A DNA stretch of 46,826 nucleotides. Source: Chloroflexota bacterium. GTDB taxonomy: Bacteria; Chloroflexota; Chloroflexia; Thermomicrobiales; JADLAZ01. The stretch is from NCBI GenBank assembly GCA_020849725.1, contig JADLAZ010000242.1:1-46826 (forward strand), given 5' to 3'. Shown piece after piece: positions 1-8,599 of the stretch. The notes below the pieces were generated by a model. That model searched no databases, was not told the origin of the DNA, and saw only the letters and a list, made by a program, of their open reading frames with translations. How positions within the stretch are numbered: the stretch's first letter is position 1; each line of letters starts with the position of its first letter. Made by a program: the position numbers and the translations under genes.

Positions 1-134
1 ACCGCCTGGAGAGCGTGCCAAGCTACGATAGCTGGTGGGACGTGCCGGTGGCCGAGGTCAGCACCATGCCGGCGGTGACGGCCGCCCGCCTCGCCTGGGA
101 GGCGATGCGCGCCCGCGAGCGCAGCTTCCTGTAG
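1..134 (+). CDS. iolD: C-terminal end of a TPP-dependent hydrolase, IolD-like (partial)
   Basis: Only the last 43 codons are in the window, read from base 3 to the TAG at 132-134. The visible peptide contains SWWDVPVAEVS, which I recognise from the C-terminus of 3D-(3,5/4)-trihydroxycyclohexane-1,2-dione hydrolase (IolD). IolD is the thiamine-diphosphate enzyme that opens the ring in myo-inositol catabolism. A short helix follows (AARLAWEAMRARERSFL). The catalytic domains lie upstream of the window and cannot be checked, so another TPP enzyme of the acetolactate-synthase superfamily remains possible. The next gene starts about 130 bases later on the same strand. Confidence 0.6.
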   Translation, partial: RLESVPSYDSWWDVPVAEVSTMPAVTAARLAWEAMRARERSFL

Positions 135-261
135 GTTGGTCGAGGCGCCTCGGGGCGGACCGCGACCTCGTGACCGGCTATACTTCGGCGGCGTGTTGCG
201 CGGGGCCGGTCGGTGGCGACGGGCCGAGGAGCGGCCCGTTGATGACGGTAGTGAGGCAGGC

Positions 262-1419
262 ATGTTGTTCCCGAAAACCGACCGCCAGGCCGAGTTCATG
301 GCCCTGGCCGATCGCCTGGCCGAGCGCTGCGCCGCTCGGGCCGGCGCGCACGATCGCGACAACACGTTTCCATTCGACAACTTCGCCGATCTGCACGCGT
401 CCGGCTACCTGGCGCTGACGGTGCCGGAAGCCTATGGCGGTCGCGGCGCCGACCCGCTCGAGATCGCACTGGCGCAGGAGCGACTGGCGCGGGGCGACGG
501 CTCGACGGCGCTGGCGGCGACGATGCATCTGCTGCTGATCGGGCGGCTGGCTGAAGGCCGTGTCTGGCCGGAGGCGACTTTTGCCCGCGTCTGCCGGGCT
601 GTCGTCGCCGAGGGTGCGCTGATCAACTCCGCCGCCAGCGAGCCGGACCTCGGCAGCCCCAGCCGCGGCGGCCTGCCATCGACGATCGCCGTGCGCGACG
701 GCGACGGCTACCGGATCACCGGCCGCAAGAACTGGACGAGCCTGGCGCCGGCGCTGCGCTACTTCGTCATCATGGTCGCCGTCCAGGATGACGGGCAGCC
801 GCCGCGGCGGGCCAACTTCCTGATCGAGGCCGGCGCGCCGGGTCTGCGCGTCGAGGAGACCTGGGACAACCTGGGCATGCGCGCGACCGCCAGCCACGAC
901 ATCGTGTTGGAAAACGTCTGGGCGCCGGCCGACGCGCGGCTACCCGACGACGGCACGACCGCCGCCGGTGACAGCCGCGGCTGGGCGCTGGTGACCGGCG
1001 CGGTCTACACTGGCATCGCCACGGCCGCGCGCGACTATGCCATCCAGTACGCGCGCGAGCGCCGGCCGAGCGGCCTGAGCGGGCCGATCGCCGAAGTGCA
1101 GACCGTCCAGCACCGCGTGGCGGAGATCGAACTGTTGCTGCTGCAGTCGCGCGCCGTCCTGTACGGCACGGCCGAGGGCTGGGTCGAGCGGCCGGAGTGC
1201 CACGACGCGCTCGGCTGGCAGTTGGCGGCGGCCAAGCACATCACCACCAACAACGCCATTCGCGTCACCGATCTGGCGCTGCGCGTCGTCGGTGCGGCCG
1301 GACTCAACCGCGCGCGGCCGCTGGAGCGCTACTTTCGCGACGTGCGCGCCGGCCTCGGTCATCCGCCGATAGACGATGCCGCGTTGACGCTGATCGGTCG
1401 CCAGGCACTCGGCCTGTAG
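262..1419 (+). CDS. Acyl-CoA dehydrogenase-like flavoprotein
   Basis: A 385-residue protein of normal length for the acyl-CoA dehydrogenase superfamily, with an N-terminal helical domain, the central beta domain (ASEPDLGSPSRGG, then GRKNWTSLAP) and a C-terminal four-helix domain. These FAD enzymes introduce a 2,3-double bond into acyl-CoA thioesters, or act as related flavin oxidoreductases. The start at 262 follows a gaggcagg Shine-Dalgarno-like stretch; an upstream in-frame ATG at 136 would add unconserved sequence. The C-terminal segment ERYFRDVRAG resembles the YdbM-type subgroup and lacks the usual YEG-containing region with the catalytic glutamate. Substrate and even dehydrogenase activity are therefore uncertain. 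The hairpin after the stop may end its transcript. Confidence 0.85.
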   Translation: MLFPKTDRQAEFMALADRLAERCAARAGAHDRDNTFPFDNFADLHASGYLALTVPEAYGGRGADPLEIALAQERLARGDGSTALAATMHLLLIGRLAEGRVWPEATFARVCRAVVAEGALINSAASEPDLGSPSRGGLPSTIAVRDGDGYRITGRKNWTSLAPALRYFVIMVAVQDDGQPPRRANFLIEAGAPGLRVEETWDNLGMRATASHDIVLENVWAPADARLPDDGTTAAGDSRGWALVTGAVYTGIATAARDYAIQYARERRPSGLSGPIAEVQTVQHRVAEIELLLLQSRAVLYGTAEGWVERPECHDALGWQLAAAKHITTNNAIRVTDLALRVVGAAGLNRARPLERYFRDVRAGLGHPPIDDAALTLIGRQALGL

Positions 1420-1424
1420 CGCCG

Positions 1425-1442
1425 CTGGCCGGGTCCGGCCAG
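1425..1442 (+). terminator. GC-rich hairpin after the acyl-CoA dehydrogenase
   Basis: CTGGCCG and CGGCCAG flank a four-base loop six bases after the stop codon. No T-tract follows, so intrinsic termination is only a possibility. The rest of 1443-1648 shows no gene or site I can support. Confidence 0.25.
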
Positions 1443-1648
1443 GTCGCCCCCCAGGGTGATGCGGCACTGCGACCCCTGCAGTCGATCCTGGTCGGCGTCC
1501 GAATCTACGCCCACGCCATCGTTGATACAGATGCACTCCTCATTGTGCCGGCCAGCCCGGTCGAGGGTGGCTGCCCCGCGCGACCCGGCGCGCGGAGAGA
1601 TGAGTGCGCGCCGCGCCGCGGTCGCGCAGCCGCATGGAAGGAACCAGC

Positions 1649-4006
1649 ATGGCGTTCCAGCCGGCGCCACACGAGACGATCACGATTGGCGCCACGAACT
1701 GGCGCGTCGCCGAGCATCCGGCGGCGCCGGGGCAACCCTACGCCCGCGCCGGTGGGCAGGCCACCGTCTACCGGCTCGAGGCCGGCGGTAACGACGGGCC
1801 GGCTGAGAGCCGCGCGCTGAAGGTGTTTGGCGCGGACGGGCGCACGGCGGCGCTGGTGACGCAAGCCGACTGGCTGGCCGACCACGCCGATCTGCCGGGG
1901 TTAGTCGTCAGCCAGCGGCAGGTGCTGACGCCGAACCGCGATGGCGTGACCATTGCCCAGCACCCGGACCTGCAGTTTGCTGTCCTGATGCCCTGGATCG
2001 ACGGTCCAACCTGGGCCGACGTGATCGCCCAGCGCTACGTGCTGCCGGCCGGTTGGAGCCTGGCGCTGGCGCGCTCGCTGGCGATGATGCTGGCGCAGTT
2101 AGAGCAGCAGGGGTTGGCCCATTGCCAGCTCTCGGGCGCGAACCTGGTGCTGCCCGGCCTGGTCGGACAGGTTGGCGGCGACGCGGCCAGCCAGCCAGTG
2201 GCGCTGGTCGATATCGAGGCGCTGTACGCGCCGGGCCTGACCGCGCCCGCCGCCACCAGCCCGACCTCGCCGGCCTATCGGCATCCAGTGACCGGTGTCA
2301 GTTGGACCGCCGACGCCGACCGCTTCCCGGCTGCGCTGCTGTTGAGCGAGATGCTCGGCTGGTGCGACGAGCAGGTACGCGCCGCCGCCTTTGGCGACAC
2401 CTACTTCGATCCGGCCGAGATGCAGCAGCGTGGCGCGCGCGCCACGCTGCTGGACGAACGGGTCCACGCCTGGTGGGGACCGGCCGTGGCCGGCCTGCTC
2501 GACCGTGCCTGGCGCTCGCCGTCGCCAGCCGGGTGCCCGACCTTTGCCGAGTGGGCGCACGTGCTACCCAGTGCCGCGCCCCAGGCGCCGACCTTCACGG
2601 CGCCGGTCGCGGCTGCCGGCTTCACGGCGGCGACGGTCGCCAGTGTCGCGCCACCGGCCATGGCGCCAGCTGGTGAGGCGGTCGCCGAGCCGGTCGCGAC
2701 GGCGACCACCGCCGCAGGTAGCGGCATCGCCACGACGATCACGACGCACTCCGACGTATCAGCGGAAGTGGCCACCGCCACCGCCACGCCCAGCGCGCCC
2801 CGACCACGCCCGACCGCGACGCCGCGCCGGGGGCTGTCGGCGGTGGCCATCGCCGCCCTGGCCGTGGCCGCCATCGTCCTGCTGGCAGCGTTGGCCGGCG
2901 GCGCCTGGCTGCTGCGCCCCACTGACGCATCGCCGACGGCAGTGGCCGCGAAGCCGACCGTCGTGGCCGCCGTGCCGACCGCCGCGGCCGTGGCGACCAC
3001 GGCCGCCGTGACCGCGCCGGCCAGCGCCACGCGCCCAGCCGCAACGATTGCCGCCAGCGCGGCGGCCACGCCCGCGCCATCACCGGCGACGACCGCCGCG
3101 CCGGCAGGCGCCGCCACCCCGGCCGCGGCGGCCGGTGGGAGTGCGCTCGTCATCCTCTACTCGTCTCACTCGCCTGAGGAGCACGACTCGCAGATCTGGA
3201 TCATGGACCCGGATGGTGGCCGCAAGCGCCCCCTGACCTCTACCCGCGGCCACTCCTGGGCGCCGCGCCTGTCACCGGACGGGCGGCGCTTCCTGTTCTC
3301 ATCGGTCGCGCCAGGGGCGCACACCAGCCATGACCCCACCGGCGGCGGCACGTCGACCAGCCCCGGCAATCACGACATCTACGTCGGCGACGCCGACGGC
3401 CGCAACATCACGAACGTGACGTCCGCCTTCAACGCCTGGGACAATGGCTGGTCCTGGTCGCCCGATGGCAAATGGATCGCCTTCTCGTCCGACCGCGACG
3501 GCAACTGGGAACTGTACAAGATGACGGCGACCGGCGAGTCGATCACCCGACTGACGAACGACGCCAAGTCCGACGGCTGGCCGGCCTGGACGCCCGATGG
3601 CAAGAGCATCATTTTCGCGTCGGATCGCACTGGCAACTGGGAGCTGTTCACGATGAGCGACACCGGCGCGAACCAGAAGCAGTTGACCGAGCGACCGGAC
3701 ACCTATGACACCTTTCCTGCCATCTCGCCCGACGGCAAGACGATTGTGTTCTCATCGCAGGTGCCGGGTCGCAACGAGGGTGAGATCTACGCGATCGCCG
3801 TCGATGGCACCGGCCTGACGCGCCTGACCAGCACCGTCGCGATGAACAACCTGCCGGCCTGGTGCCCAGACGGCCGCATCGTGTTCGTCTCCGACCGCGC
3901 CGGCAACGACGACATCTGGATCATGAACGGCGATGGCTCAAATGCGACCCGTCTCACCGCCAACCGCGGCGAGGACACCACGCCCAGTTGCGGCCGCCGG
4001 CCCTGA
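1649..4006 (+). CDS. Membrane-anchored pseudokinase fused to a TolB-like beta-propeller
   Basis: A 785-residue protein. Residues 1 to about 290 are a protein-kinase-like fold: a glycine-rich loop (GGQATVYRL) and the ATP-binding Lys58 (ALKVF). The catalytic loop reads H158-C-Q-L-S-G-A-N165, so the HRD aspartate is replaced by Gln160. The DFG position reads D188-I-E. A Thr/Ala/Pro linker leads to one transmembrane helix (about 396-421, after RR). A second Ala/Thr/Pro linker (to about 495) and repeated 'SPDGKWIAFSSDRDGNWELY'-type PD40/TolB blades follow to the end. Predicted topology is kinase inside, propeller outside. It probably senses or scaffolds rather than phosphorylates. The start at 1649 is chosen because GGAAGGA lies eight bases upstream; an ATG at 1634 is the alternative. 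It appears monocistronic. Confidence 0.85.
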   Translation: MAFQPAPHETITIGATNWRVAEHPAAPGQPYARAGGQATVYRLEAGGNDGPAESRALKVFGADGRTAALVTQADWLADHADLPGLVVSQRQVLTPNRDGVTIAQHPDLQFAVLMPWIDGPTWADVIAQRYVLPAGWSLALARSLAMMLAQLEQQGLAHCQLSGANLVLPGLVGQVGGDAASQPVALVDIEALYAPGLTAPAATSPTSPAYRHPVTGVSWTADADRFPAALLLSEMLGWCDEQVRAAAFGDTYFDPAEMQQRGARATLLDERVHAWWGPAVAGLLDRAWRSPSPAGCPTFAEWAHVLPSAAPQAPTFTAPVAAAGFTAATVASVAPPAMAPAGEAVAEPVATATTAAGSGIATTITTHSDVSAEVATATATPSAPRPRPTATPRRGLSAVAIAALAVAAIVLLAALAGGAWLLRPTDASPTAVAAKPTVVAAVPTAAAVATTAAVTAPASATRPAATIAASAAATPAPSPATTAAPAGAATPAAAAGGSALVILYSSHSPEEHDSQIWIMDPDGGRKRPLTSTRGHSWAPRLSPDGRRFLFSSVAPGAHTSHDPTGGGTSTSPGNHDIYVGDADGRNITNVTSAFNAWDNGWSWSPDGKWIAFSSDRDGNWELYKMTATGESITRLTNDAKSDGWPAWTPDGKSIIFASDRTGNWELFTMSDTGANQKQLTERPDTYDTFPAISPDGKTIVFSSQVPGRNEGEIYAIAVDGTGLTRLTSTVAMNNLPAWCPDGRIVFVSDRAGNDDIWIMNGDGSNATRLTANRGEDTTPSCGRRP

Positions 4007-4011
4007 CCGGC
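3996..4011. terminator. Hairpin at the end of the pseudokinase gene
   Basis: GCCGG and CCGGC pair around a six-base loop that contains the stop codon, between two convergent genes. There is no T-tract, so a terminator role is speculative. Confidence 0.2.
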
Positions 4012-4052
4012 AGGAGGCCAGGCGTCTGGTTACCGGAGGCGGGGCGGAGCGC

Positions 4053-5102
4053 TTACGCGCCGCGCACCGCCACCTTGATCACGTCCTTGCCGGCCAGCTT
4101 GTAGCCGCCGTCCAACGCGGCGAAGCCATCGGCCACGCGTGCCAGCGGCAAGATCGGCTCGACCAGATCGGCGAACGGGTACTCGTTGCGCTCCAGAATG
4201 CGATTGGCGCGCATGAAGTAGTCCGGCCCGCCATAGCCCCAGATCGCCTCCAGACGCAGGTTCTTGCGCATCAGCAACTGGTTCGGGTTCAGCTCTAGCG
4301 AGCCGACATCGACGAAATGGCCCATCTCGACGAACGTGCCGCTGCGCCGCGTGAAGCCCAGGCCCTCGGTGATGGCCGGCAAGAAGCCGGCGCACTCGAA
4401 GACGACATCGGCTCCCTCGCCGCGCGACGTCTCGGCCAGCACCAGCCGCGTGCGCTCGGCCGGGTCGCGGGCGTCATCGATGTTGATGGTCACGTCGGCC
4501 CCGAGCCGCCGGGCCAGCGCCAGCCGGCCAGCCGGGCCGCCGACCAGGATGATGCGGCCAGCGCCACTGGCCCGCGCCGCCACCAGCGTCAGCAGGCCGA
4601 TCGCGCCGGCGCCCTGCACGACGACGGTATCGCCGAACTTCAGGCCCGAGCGCATCACGCCGTGGACACCGACGGCGAACGGCTCGCTCAGCACGCCGAC
4701 GGCCGCCGGCAGCGCTGTCTTGAGCACGATCGTGCCCGGCTGCAGGTACATCACTTCGGCGAAGCCACCGCGCAGGTGCGGCGCCTCATCGGCCACGTGA
4801 AAGCCGTATGCACCGCCGGCATAGCCTGGCGCCAGTGCGACCCGGTCACCAACCGTCAGCGGTCGGCCCAGGTAGTCGGTCGTCACGCCCTCGCCCAGCG
4901 CCTCGATGACACCGACGTTCTCGTGGCCGAGCAGGATGTCGCCCTGCAGGCGCTGGAACTGCCAGTTGTGCAGGTCCGTCCCGCAGATACCGGCCAGCTC
5001 CACCCGCATCAGCATCGTGCCCGGCGCCGGCTCGGGCACCGGATACTCGCGCATCTCGAACTGCTTGCCGACCATCACCACGGCGCGTGCGTTCCGGCCC
5101 AT
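4053..5102 (-). CDS. Zinc-dependent alcohol dehydrogenase family protein (MDR superfamily)
   Basis: A 349-residue medium-chain dehydrogenase/reductase. The N-terminal GroES-like domain has the catalytic-zinc signature (GICGTD, then GHENVGVIEALGEG). The Rossmann domain carries VVQGAGAIGLLTL for NAD(P) binding. The lobe that normally holds four cysteines for the structural zinc (after GDRVALAPGY) contains none, so this enzyme probably keeps only the catalytic metal. The start at 5102 has AAGGAGG seven bases upstream; an earlier in-frame ATG would add a low-complexity tail without homology. It likely oxidises a polyol or sugar alcohol, in keeping with the inositol-type gene at the left edge, but the substrate cannot be read from sequence. 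It converges on the pseudokinase gene. Confidence 0.85.
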   Translation of the reverse strand: MGRNARAVVMVGKQFEMREYPVPEPAPGTMLMRVELAGICGTDLHNWQFQRLQGDILLGHENVGVIEALGEGVTTDYLGRPLTVGDRVALAPGYAGGAYGFHVADEAPHLRGGFAEVMYLQPGTIVLKTALPAAVGVLSEPFAVGVHGVMRSGLKFGDTVVVQGAGAIGLLTLVAARASGAGRIILVGGPAGRLALARRLGADVTINIDDARDPAERTRLVLAETSRGEGADVVFECAGFLPAITEGLGFTRRSGTFVEMGHFVDVGSLELNPNQLLMRKNLRLEAIWGYGGPDYFMRANRILERNEYPFADLVEPILPLARVADGFAALDGGYKLAGKDVIKVAVRGA

Positions 5103-5376
5103 CGTCGCCTCCTTCACGCGGCTGACCGCCCACCGCCACCGGCGGGCGCCGGTCAGACCCTTTCTACGCCGTTCGCGCCCGAAGCGCAACGGATGAGTGC
5201 TGGTGGGCGCCGTCGTCCACACTGTCCACCCCTCCTCCCCCCTCACTCTGGCCCCGGCCCGCGTGGACCCGGTGGATACCGGAGGCGCTGGCACATTGCC
5301 CTACTCAACACTCGGCACTCAGCCCCTGGCCCGGTGGCCCATATCGTGGTAGGCTGTGCCCACAATCGAAGAGCGC

Positions 5377-5499
5377 CGTGGAGGGCCTCGGCTGAAGGGT
5401 CGGGGCTGAAATGGGGGAAGTCCGGTGCAATGCCGGCGCTGTCCCGCAACTGTGACCGGAGCCGACATCGCTCCGGGAGCCAGGATGCCCGCCTCCACG
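5377..5499 (+). ncRNA. Cobalamin (AdoCbl) riboswitch
   Basis: The core contains GGTGCAATGCCGG, CCCGCAACTGTGA and the B12 box AGCCAGGATGCCCGCC (5478-5493), all hallmarks of the class. Closing helix P1 is CGTGGAGG (5377-5384) with CCTCCACG (5492-5499). It precedes a B12 uptake operon, as expected. A weak -10-like TAGGCT lies at 5350-5355, consistent with transcription starting just upstream. Confidence 0.95.
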
Positions 5500-5595
5500 T
5501 AGCGGCCATCGGCCTTCGCGAGATAAGGCGCCGGCCCTCGGGCATCTGCCCCCTGGCCCCGTGTCGGTTGCGCGATCGGGGCGGTACGTTCCGTC

Positions 5596-5634
5596 TCCTC
5601 GGGTCGATGGTTCACCATTCGACACACCCGAGGA
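5596..5634 (+). promoter_or_regulatory. Ribosome-binding-site sequestering hairpin of the B12 riboswitch
   Basis: TCCTCGGGT (5596-5604) is complementary to ACCCGAGGA (5626-5634), with an inner TGGT/ACCA helix. The 3' arm overlaps the Shine-Dalgarno GAGGAGG (5630-5636) of btuF. No U-tract follows, so control is probably at translation initiation, not termination. Confidence 0.65.
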
Positions 5635-5644
5635 GGTGGCGCGC

Positions 5645-6685
5645 ATGCGGTGGCACTCGATCCTGATCGCGTTGGCGCTGACAGCGGCGCTCGCAGCCTG
5701 CGCCGCGCCGGCCGCACCGACGGCCAACCCGACGGTGACGGCCACGATGGCTCCAGCTCCGGCGACGACCGCGCCCACGGCTGCACCACCCACGACCGCA
5801 CCCACCGCCGCCGCCAGTGCGCCACCCACGGCCGCCCCCGTGACGGCGACCGCCGCCTTTCCGGTCACAGTCACCGACTCGGCCGGGAGGACGTTGACGC
5901 TGCCGCGAGCGCCAGCGCGCATCATCTCGCTTGCGCCCAGCAACACCGAGATTCTGTTCGCGCTCGGGCTAGGCGATCGGGTCGTCGCCGTCGACGAGTT
6001 CTCCGACTATCCGCCCGAGGCCAAAGCCAAGGCCACGCTGGGCAGCTACCTGAAGCCCGATCTGGAGGCGGTGGTGGCGGCCGCGCCCGATCTGGCGCTC
6101 GTCACCGCCGCTCATCTCAGCGGGGTAGGCGGAGCGATGATCGAGCGGGGCATCCCGACGCTGGTCGTCGAGCCACGCACCCTACCGGAAGTATTCGACG
6201 GCATCCTGCTGGTCGGCCGCGCCACGGGCCAGACGGCGGAGGCGACGCGCCTGGTCGACTCCCTGCGCGAGCGCAGCGCGGCGGTGACGGCGCGGGTGAG
6301 CGGCAAGCCCCGACCGCGCACCTTCCTGGAGCTATCACCGCAACTGCACACCGCCGGACCGAACTCCTTTCTGAATGATCTGCTCGAGCGCGCCGGCGGG
6401 GCCAACATCGCCGCTGGCGCCAGCACGCCCTGGCCGCAACTCAGCCAGGAGGCGCTGATTCAGGCCGACCCGCAGGTCATCCTCCTGAGCTACGACGCCA
6501 GTGGCGAGACGCCGGCGCAGGTCAAGGCCCGCCCCGGCTGGCACACGCTCAGCGCCGTCAAGGACGGCCGCGTCGTGACCATCAATCCCGATCTGATCGC
6601 CCGGCCGGGTCCGCGCATCGTCGACGGCCTGGAGGCGCTGGCTAGCGCCCTCCACCCGCCGGCCCCGTCCGGTGGTAAACCATGA
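5645..6685 (+). CDS. btuF: Cobalamin ABC transporter substrate-binding lipoprotein
   Basis: A 346-residue exported binding protein. It has a lipoprotein signal (MRWHSILIALALTAALAAC, lipid-modified Cys19), then a Thr/Ala/Pro spacer to about residue 70, then a periplasmic-binding fold of the BtuF/FhuD (Peripla_BP_2) type: PARIISLAPSNTEILFALGLG and SYLKPDLEAV. It captures cobalamin or cobinamide outside the membrane for the permease. The start at 5645 is set by the signal peptide and AGGAGG eight bases upstream; an earlier in-frame ATG would destroy the signal. The riboswitch upstream and cobO downstream support corrinoid rather than iron-siderophore uptake. Its stop overlaps the btuC start (ATGA). 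Confidence 0.9.
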   Translation: MRWHSILIALALTAALAACAAPAAPTANPTVTATMAPAPATTAPTAAPPTTAPTAAASAPPTAAPVTATAAFPVTVTDSAGRTLTLPRAPARIISLAPSNTEILFALGLGDRVVAVDEFSDYPPEAKAKATLGSYLKPDLEAVVAAAPDLALVTAAHLSGVGGAMIERGIPTLVVEPRTLPEVFDGILLVGRATGQTAEATRLVDSLRERSAAVTARVSGKPRPRTFLELSPQLHTAGPNSFLNDLLERAGGANIAAGASTPWPQLSQEALIQADPQVILLSYDASGETPAQVKARPGWHTLSAVKDGRVVTINPDLIARPGPRIVDGLEALASALHPPAPSGGKP

Positions 6686-7755
6686 AGGCGCCGGCCGCCA
6701 CGCGGGGCCAGACCGTCCGGGTCTGGCCGTGGCCGCGCCGCGCCTCGCCGCTGCTGGTCGCGACAGCGTTGCTGATCGTGGCCTCGATCTCGGCAGTGGC
6801 GCTGGGCAAGGCCGCCATTCCGCTCGACGTGCAGGCGCAGATCATCGGCCACCGGCTGTTGGGGCTGCCGGTGGCCGTCACCTGGCCAACCGCCTACGAG
6901 ACGATCGTGCTGCATATCCGGCTGCCACGCATCGTACTCGCGGCGCTGGTCGGCGCGGCGCTGGCCGCCGCTGGCGTCGGCTACCAGGGCCTGTTCCGCA
7001 ATCCGCTGGCCGACCCGTACCTGATGGGGGTCGCGTCGGGCGCCGGCCTGGGAGCAGTGCTGGCAATGGTGCTGCCGTCGCCACCCGGCTGGAGCGGGCT
7101 GGGCCTGGTGCAGGCGTTCGCCTTCGCCGGCGCACTGCTCACCGTCGCCGCCGTCATCCTGATCGCCCGCGTCGGCCGGACGACGCCCCTGACGACGCTG
7201 GTGCTGGCCGGTGTCGCCGTCGGCGCGCTCGCCAGCGCCGGCATGGCCTTCCTGCTGACGCTCCGCGCCGAGCGGCTGGTGGTGGCCAATGCCTGGCTGC
7301 TCGGTGGCTTCGGCGTCGCCGGCTGGCGCGAGGTGTGGCTGGTGGCGCCGCTGGTGGCAGCGGCTATCGGCGTGCTGGCGCTCACCAGCCGCCTGCTCAA
7401 TGCGCTGCAGGGTGGCGACGACGACGCGGCCAGCCTCGGCGTTCCCGTCCAGCGGCTGATGCTTGTCGTCGTCGGCGCGGCGACGCTGGCGACGGCGGCG
7501 GCGGTATCGGCCGCCGGCCTGATCGGCTTCGTCGGCCTGATCGTGCCGCACACGGCCCGCCTGCTCACTGGCCCGGACCACCGCCGGCTCCTGCCGGTGG
7601 CGGCGCTGGCCGGCGCGGCATTCCTGCTCGCCGCCGACACGGTGGCGCGCTCGCTGCCCGGCGCCGGCGAGGTGCCGGTCGGCGTCATCACCGCTGCCTG
7701 CGGCGCACCCTTCTTCCTGGCGCTGCTGCGCCGGCAGAAGCGGGGGTTGCTCTGA
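6682..7755 (+). CDS. btuC: Cobalamin ABC transporter permease (FecCD/BtuC family)
   Basis: A 357-residue, very hydrophobic FecCD-family permease with about ten predicted membrane helices. Family motifs are visible: RLPRIVLAALVGAALAAAGVGYQGLFRNPLADPYLMG near residues 75-120, then AAAVSAAGLIGFVGLIVPHTARLL, which contains the cytoplasmic coupling helix that contacts the ATPase. As a dimer it forms the corrinoid channel. It is translationally coupled on both sides: its ATG overlaps the btuF stop and its TGA overlaps the btuD ATG. The length is usual for the family. Substrate assignment rests on the upstream riboswitch and operon context. Confidence 0.9.
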   Translation: MKAPAATRGQTVRVWPWPRRASPLLVATALLIVASISAVALGKAAIPLDVQAQIIGHRLLGLPVAVTWPTAYETIVLHIRLPRIVLAALVGAALAAAGVGYQGLFRNPLADPYLMGVASGAGLGAVLAMVLPSPPGWSGLGLVQAFAFAGALLTVAAVILIARVGRTTPLTTLVLAGVAVGALASAGMAFLLTLRAERLVVANAWLLGGFGVAGWREVWLVAPLVAAAIGVLALTSRLLNALQGGDDDAASLGVPVQRLMLVVVGAATLATAAAVSAAGLIGFVGLIVPHTARLLTGPDHRRLLPVAALAGAAFLLAADTVARSLPGAGEVPVGVITAACGAPFFLALLRRQKRGLL

Positions 7756-8588
7756 TGGCGGCGGTGCTGGCACTCGAGTCGGTCAGTGTCGACTACGGCG
7801 GCGCGCCCGTCGTCGACGGCGTGTCGCTGTCGCTGTCGCCCGGCCGAGTCGTCGGCCTGCTCGGGCCGAACGGCGCCGGCAAGTCGACGCTGCTGCGCCT
7901 GGCGGCCGGCCTGCTCGCGCCGCGCGCCGGCCGGGTGTGCCTGGATGGCCGGCCGCTGGCCGCGCTGAGCCGCGCGGCGGTGGCACGCCGCATCGCCGTC
8001 GTGCCGCAGGGCGGCCAGGCGCCGGCCGCGTTCACCGGCTGGGAGGTGGCGCTGATGGGCCGCACGCCACACCTCGGCTGGTTCGGCCACGAGGGACCGG
8101 CCGACATCGCCGCCACCCGCCGCGCGCTGACGCTGGCCGACGCGCTGCCCCTGGCCGAGCGCCGCGTGAGCGACCTCTCCGGCGGTGAGCGGCAGCGATT
8201 GCTGCTAGCACGGGCGCTGGCCCAGGAGCCGGCGGTGCTGCTGCTCGACGAGCCGACCGTCCATCTCGACCTCGCCCATCAGATGGCGCTGCTCGACCTG
8301 ATCGGTCAACTCGCGCGCGGCGCGGACCTGGCGGCCATGGCCGTCTTCCACGACCTCAACCTGGCCGCCGCAGCCTGTGACGAGGTCGTCGTCCTGGCTG
8401 GCGGGCGCATCCAGGCCGCCGGCCCACCGGCCGCCGTGCTGACGTCCGATCTGCTGCGGCGCGTCTTCGGCCTGGCCTTGCAGGTGACGACGCATCCCAC
8501 CAGCGGCCAGCCAGTCGTGCTGCTGCCGGATATCAGCGCCGCGCGCGGCGTCGCCCCCCCGACCCCATTCACTGAGCTGTCGCACTAG
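7755..8588 (+). CDS. btuD: Cobalamin ABC transporter ATP-binding protein
   Basis: A 277-residue ABC ATPase. It has Walker A GPNGAGKST (residues 37-45), the Q-loop region VVPQGGQAP, signature LSGGERQRLLLARAL, Walker B VLLLDEPT and the switch histidine in VFHDLNLAAAACDEV. It hydrolyses ATP to drive BtuC. The ATG at 7755 overlaps the preceding TGA (TGATG), so the long upstream extension of this reading frame is only a shadow of btuC. About 20 extra C-terminal residues (HPTSGQPVVLLPD and beyond) are usual for this family. Twelve bases separate it from cobO. Confidence 0.92.
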   Translation: MAAVLALESVSVDYGGAPVVDGVSLSLSPGRVVGLLGPNGAGKSTLLRLAAGLLAPRAGRVCLDGRPLAALSRAAVARRIAVVPQGGQAPAAFTGWEVALMGRTPHLGWFGHEGPADIAATRRALTLADALPLAERRVSDLSGGERQRLLLARALAQEPAVLLLDEPTVHLDLAHQMALLDLIGQLARGADLAAMAVFHDLNLAAAACDEVVVLAGGRIQAAGPPAAVLTSDLLRRVFGLALQVTTHPTSGQPVVLLPDISAARGVAPPTPFTELSH

Positions 8589-8599
8589 GAGCGCCCGGC

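Noticed and set aside
1443..1640. Short frames between the acyl-CoA dehydrogenase and the pseudokinase
   Set aside because: They have no ribosome site or conserved pattern, and overlapping frames exist on both strands as expected in GC-rich DNA.
4317..5666. A 449-codon plus-strand frame across the dehydrogenase and riboswitch
   Set aside because: It is antisense to the zinc dehydrogenase and then runs through the structured riboswitch RNA.
6672..7754. Upstream extension of the btuD reading frame
   Set aside because: It reads through btuC out of frame with Arg/Gly-rich sequence. The coupled ATG at 7755 is the real start.
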